Positions 7,288 to 9,370 of a stretch of 9,370 bases of DNA are shown piece after piece. Location of the stretch: contig JAGXLJ010000025.1 in the NCBI GenBank assembly GCA_018334775.1, forward strand, positions 1 through 9,370, read 5' to 3'. A model generated the notes under the pieces. The model worked only from the letters and a program-made list of their open reading frames with translations. It searched no databases and was not told the DNA's origin. The stretch comes from Halodesulfurarchaeum sp. (GTDB lineage: Archaea; Halobacteriota; Halobacteria; Halobacteriales; Halobacteriaceae). Position 1 is the first letter of the stretch; the number at the start of each line of letters is the position of its first letter. The position numbers and the translations under genes are program-made.

Positions 7288-7694
7288 ACCGACTCGATAT
7301 CCGAATCCGACGGTGTTCCTGCGACTGGTTCTGCACGGGCGAATCGCGGTCCGACGCTGACGACTTCGACCGTCACCACGTCACCGATAGCGGTGTTTGG
7401 AACGAAGACCACGTAGCCACCTTCCACGTAAGCGATCCCGTCACCTTCCTCACCTTTGGAGTCGATTTCAACTTCGAGGGTATCACCTTCATCAACTGGC
7501 GGCGTCGAGCGGTTCGACTCGGGCTTGGTGGCCGGTTCCGACGACTCGACTGGGTCCAAGACGCCGAAGCGATAGACAGCATTCGAATCGAGGTCGCCCA
7601 CCTCGAGTTCGCGTTCGGGAATCGAAATCACGTAGTCACCATCTTTTCGTTCGATCTCCGCGGAGAACACGGCAAGCAGGTCAGTTACAGCCAT
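7284..7694 (-). CDS. Small TRAM-domain protein
   Basis: This 136-residue acidic protein has a C-terminal TRAM domain at about 65-124, a small OB-like beta barrel that binds RNA. The segments DTLEVEIDSKGEEGDGIAYV, GYVVFVPNTAIGDVVTVEV and GPRFARAEPV follow the TRAM pattern, including the G-x-G-I-A-x-V core. The N-terminal part (1-45) holds a short beta-rich segment (YVISIPERELEVGDLDSNAVYRFGVLD) before a Ser/Pro/Glu-rich linker; similar haloarchaeal TRAM proteins often begin this way. Archaeal stand-alone TRAM proteins have been described as RNA chaperones in cold response and as broad RNA binders. I chose ATG 7694 over an upstream in-frame TTG at 7718, since the residues from the ATG look family-like. 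The final TAG overlaps ilvD's TAG. The target RNAs cannot be inferred. Confidence 0.85.
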   Translation of the reverse strand: MAVTDLLAVFSAEIERKDGDYVISIPERELEVGDLDSNAVYRFGVLDPVESSEPATKPESNRSTPPVDEGDTLEVEIDSKGEEGDGIAYVEGGYVVFVPNTAIGDVVTVEVVSVGPRFARAEPVAGTPSDSDIESV

Positions 7695-7700
7695 GACAGT

Positions 7701-7720
7701 GTTTGAACCTTCGGTCAAAC
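7701..7720 (-). promoter_or_regulatory. Inverted repeat in the TRAM gene leader
   Basis: The sequence contains GTTTGA (7701-7706) and TCAAAC (7715-7720), a perfect 6-bp inverted repeat with an 8-bp spacer. The arms extend inward by two more pairs if one base is bulged (CC/GG), leaving a 3-nt loop. It ends 6 nt before the TRAM start codon. On RNA it would be a hairpin next to the initiation site; on DNA it could be an operator. A TRAM RNA-binding protein with a hairpin by its own start suggests autoregulation, which is inference only. Confidence 0.4.
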
Positions 7721-7842
7721 CTGTATCAACGTTTTGATTCGAGTCCGAGTTTCGGTCGATAACCCATCGTATCCTGAATTCCCATTCTCATAGCACTATA
7801 GAAACGTTGAAGATTAGAAACCGTCTACGTGGGTTTATTGCG
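7721..7842. promoter_or_regulatory. Divergent promoter region for TRAM (minus) and metF (plus)
   Basis: This non-coding stretch separates divergent genes. For the plus strand the clearest TATA-like box is TTTATT at 7834-7839, predicting a start near 7860 and a leader of about 80 nt before the metF ATG. A weaker AT-rich candidate lies at 7811-7820 (AGATTAGAAA) and would start near 7840. For the minus strand an AT-rich AATCAAAAC lies near 7731-7740 in the right range upstream of ATG 7694 for a short leader. No stable terminator is visible. Confidence 0.35.
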
Positions 7843-7944
7843 ATGACCATTACGCGTCGATGCCGAACATCGAGCAAGCGGTCGGGGCGCCTGACTGACG
7901 AACCGGCTCGGCCAAGGTACTTCTTGCGAGAGGGGGACCAATGA
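7843..7944 (+). CDS. Possible 33-codon upstream ORF / leader peptide of the methylene-THF reductase gene
   Basis: An ATG at 7843 opens a short frame encoding 33 residues. It begins MTITRRCRTSSKRSGRL and ends with REGDQ, is rich in Arg, and has one Cys. Its TGA (7942-7944) overlaps the metF ATG (7941-7943) as ATGA, the same coupled arrangement seen between the pilus ATPase and TadC genes. The metF Shine-Dalgarno-like GAGGGGGA (7930-7937) lies inside it. If transcription starts near 7840 it would be translated leaderless. If it starts near 7860, from the better TATA box, the frame would lack its start. The basic composition is unlike the acidic haloarchaeal proteome, which argues either for a regulatory peptide or against its being real. 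Confidence 0.25.
   Translation: MTITRRCRTSSKRSGRLTDEPARPRYFLREGDQ
7857..7873 (+). promoter_or_regulatory. Perfect hairpin in the metF leader
   Basis: TCGATG (7857-7862) and CATCGA (7868-7873) form a perfect 6-bp stem with a 5-nt loop CCGAA. It lies 68 nt before the metF start and close to the predicted transcription start. It could be a 5'-end RNA stem or an operator just downstream of the promoter. GC-rich segments at 7879-7914 may fold further, but I see no known riboswitch. Confidence 0.35.
7932..7937 (+). promoter_or_regulatory. Shine-Dalgarno-like site for the methylene-THF reductase gene
   Basis: The run GGGGGA (7932-7937, within GAGAGGGGGA) sits 3 nt before the ATG at 7941, in the general range of anti-SD complementarity though close. 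It supports initiation at 7941 from a leadered transcript. Most other genes in this window lack such a site. Confidence 0.4.
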
Positions 7945-9370
7945 GTAGCCAAGACTTCCAAGAGGCTGTCGTTGATGAGGATGATTTCGCAGTCACATGG
8001 GAGCTTATTCCGGGTCGTGGTGCAAAAGAACCCCAACAGGACGAAGTGTTCGAAGATGCAACAACGGCCGCTGAGGGCGATATTGTCGACGCCGTGTCGC
8101 TGACGGACAACCCAGGGGGGACACCAGCACTGTCGGCGGATTACCTCGGGATGAAGCTCAAAGAACGAGGCATCGAACCGCTCGTTCACTTCACGACCAA
8201 AGACAAGAACCGGAATCAGATCGAAGCGCTCCTTCACGCGCTCGAACGAGAGGACATCAGCAATATTCTCGTGATGAGTGGTGACCACCAGGGGCCAGCT
8301 TTTGAAGGCCAGGGAAAGGCCGTCTACGATCTCGATCCCGTCCAGATGCTCGATTTCGTCTCCGAACTCAACGACGGCTACGAGTTCGATGACGCGTACG
8401 GTCGCCACAACGAGCTGAACGAGACGAACTTCTTCCCTGGCGCGGTCGTCTCGCCGTTCAAACGACTCGAAGCTGAGCTGATTCCCCAGTACTGGAAACT
8501 GGAGATGAAAGTGGAGAAAGGTGCCGAGTTCATCATTCCCCAGGTTGGTTTTGACGCCCGCAAGTTCCACGAACTCATCCAGTACATCGATGAAAAGGAC
8601 CTGGATGTTCCGGTCATCGGGAACCTCTATGTCCTCGATTCGGGTTCGGCTCGAGCAATGAACGAAAACCGGATTCCCGGAGCCATCGTGACCGACGAAC
8701 TTCGCGAAGAAATCGAAGCCGAACAGGACGGCGACGATCCCCATCAGGCGATGATCGAGCGGGCCGCAAAGATGTATGCCATCATGAAAGGCATGGGATT
8801 TGCTGGGGTCCACGTCGGCGGCCACCGTGCCGACTACGAAGACGTGGAATACATCATCGAACGGGGCGAGGAACTCGAATCCGAGTGGGAAGACCTCGTT
8901 TCTGAGTTCGAGTACCCGATGGAGGACGGATTTTACTACTACGAGCGGGACCCAGAAACCGGACTCAACGCCGAGTCTCACGCGCCACTGCCCGAAAATC
9001 CGAGTCAAGGACTGAAATATCGCGGGTTCAAGGTGGCCCACGAGGTGATGTTCGAGCCAGATGGCGCGTTGTTCGGGCCAATGCGATACACGGCGAAGAA
9101 GGTCGATGACACCTGGATGGAAGGCCCCTACGAGGGCTTCGAACGGGTCGCAAAGACCATCTCGAACGACTGCCAGGAGTGTGGGAACTGTGCCCTCTTC
9201 GATATGGCCTACCTCTGCCCAATGTCACAGTGTCCGAAAAACGAACGGAACGGCCCCTGTGGCGGCAGTTATGATGGATATTGTGAGGTCTATCCCGAAC
9301 AAGACGAGTGCGTGTACGTCCGGGCATACCGCAAATTGAAGGCCGATAGCGGTGTCGAGAAAGCGTCCCC
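7941..9370 (+). CDS. metF: Methylenetetrahydrofolate reductase fused to a MetV-like Cys-rich C-terminal domain (MetFV), 3' end beyond window
   Basis: The N-terminal part (about 10-310) is a MetF-type TIM barrel that reduces methylene- to methyl-tetrahydrofolate (or a related pterin). Segments matching the family are VTWELIPGRG (family EFFPP-like start), DAVSLTDNPGG, PLVHFTTKDKNRNQIE, NILVMSGDHQ, VVSPFKRLEAELIPQY, GAEFIIPQVGFD and the PVIGNLYVL strand. The C-terminal part (about 340 on) matches the MTHFR_C/MetV domain. It has eight cysteines: C411, C414 and C417 (CxxCxxC), C426, C431, C440 in CPKNERNGPCGGS, C448 and C457. In acetogens MetV is a separate or fused partner thought to carry metal or Fe-S sites and to link MetF to electron carriers. 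The frame is open to the right edge (476 codons plus 2 bases). The start at ATG 7941 is supported by the SD-like run and by the position of the barrel. A role in methionine synthesis or in one-carbon/acetyl-CoA metabolism is possible; the sequence does not decide. Confidence 0.92.
   Translation, partial: MSSQDFQEAVVDEDDFAVTWELIPGRGAKEPQQDEVFEDATTAAEGDIVDAVSLTDNPGGTPALSADYLGMKLKERGIEPLVHFTTKDKNRNQIEALLHALEREDISNILVMSGDHQGPAFEGQGKAVYDLDPVQMLDFVSELNDGYEFDDAYGRHNELNETNFFPGAVVSPFKRLEAELIPQYWKLEMKVEKGAEFIIPQVGFDARKFHELIQYIDEKDLDVPVIGNLYVLDSGSARAMNENRIPGAIVTDELREEIEAEQDGDDPHQAMIERAAKMYAIMKGMGFAGVHVGGHRADYEDVEYIIERGEELESEWEDLVSEFEYPMEDGFYYYERDPETGLNAESHAPLPENPSQGLKYRGFKVAHEVMFEPDGALFGPMRYTAKKVDDTWMEGPYEGFERVAKTISNDCQECGNCALFDMAYLCPMSQCPKNERNGPCGGSYDGYCEVYPEQDECVYVRAYRKLKADSGVEKAS

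Noticed and set aside
7788..9041. Long minus-strand open frame (417 codons) opposite metF
   Set aside because: It mirrors the MetF reading frame. Its translation is rich in Phe, His, Val and Arg, unlike a soluble haloarchaeal protein, and the plus-strand frame has clear MetF/MetV motifs.

Overview
The window looks like chromosomal DNA from a halophilic archaeon (class Halobacteria). The predicted proteins are strongly acidic, leaders are short or absent, and start sites carry haloarchaeal TATA-like boxes rather than bacterial -35/-10 elements. The gene families also fit: an archaeal type IV pilus ATPase with a TadC/PilC membrane protein, a membrane-anchored ArsR-like winged-helix regulator, and a small TRAM-domain protein. 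Base composition looks moderate for this group. Two metabolic genes have an anaerobe flavour: a methanogen-like dihydroxy-acid dehydratase and a MetF-MetV fusion. An anaerobic or facultative lineage is possible, but that is inference.

Region 1 (1-4647, minus strand) is a three-gene cluster read right to left. First comes a 282-residue protein that I read as a degenerate member of the DNA/RNA-ligase nucleotidyltransferase fold. It is followed 49 bp later by an 844-residue secretion/pilus ATPase. The ATPase stop overlaps by 4 bp (ATGA) the start of a TadC-type inner-membrane protein that runs off the left edge. The ATPase and the TadC protein form the motor and platform of an archaeal type IV pilus-like system.

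Region 2 (4648-5457) holds a divergent promoter region and a plus-strand gene for a winged-helix regulator with two C-terminal membrane helices. It faces away from the pilus operon and is a candidate for its regulator.

Region 3 (5458-7694) holds ilvD (branched-chain amino acid synthesis, plus strand), preceded by a promoter with perfect 7-bp inverted repeats. It converges on a TRAM-domain gene (minus strand), and both stop codons lie in one CTAG tetranucleotide.

Region 4 (7695-9370) is a divergent intergenic region followed by a plus-strand gene for a methylenetetrahydrofolate reductase fused to a cysteine-rich MetV-like C-terminal domain, cut by the right edge. Its leader holds a perfect hairpin and a possible 33-codon upstream ORF whose TGA overlaps the metF ATG.

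No tRNA, rRNA, CRISPR array, insertion sequence or obvious mobile element was seen. The most unusual items are the catalytically dead ligase-like protein heading the pilus operon, the methylene-THF reductase fusion with its structured, uORF-bearing leader, and the overlapping inverted repeats at the ilvD start.
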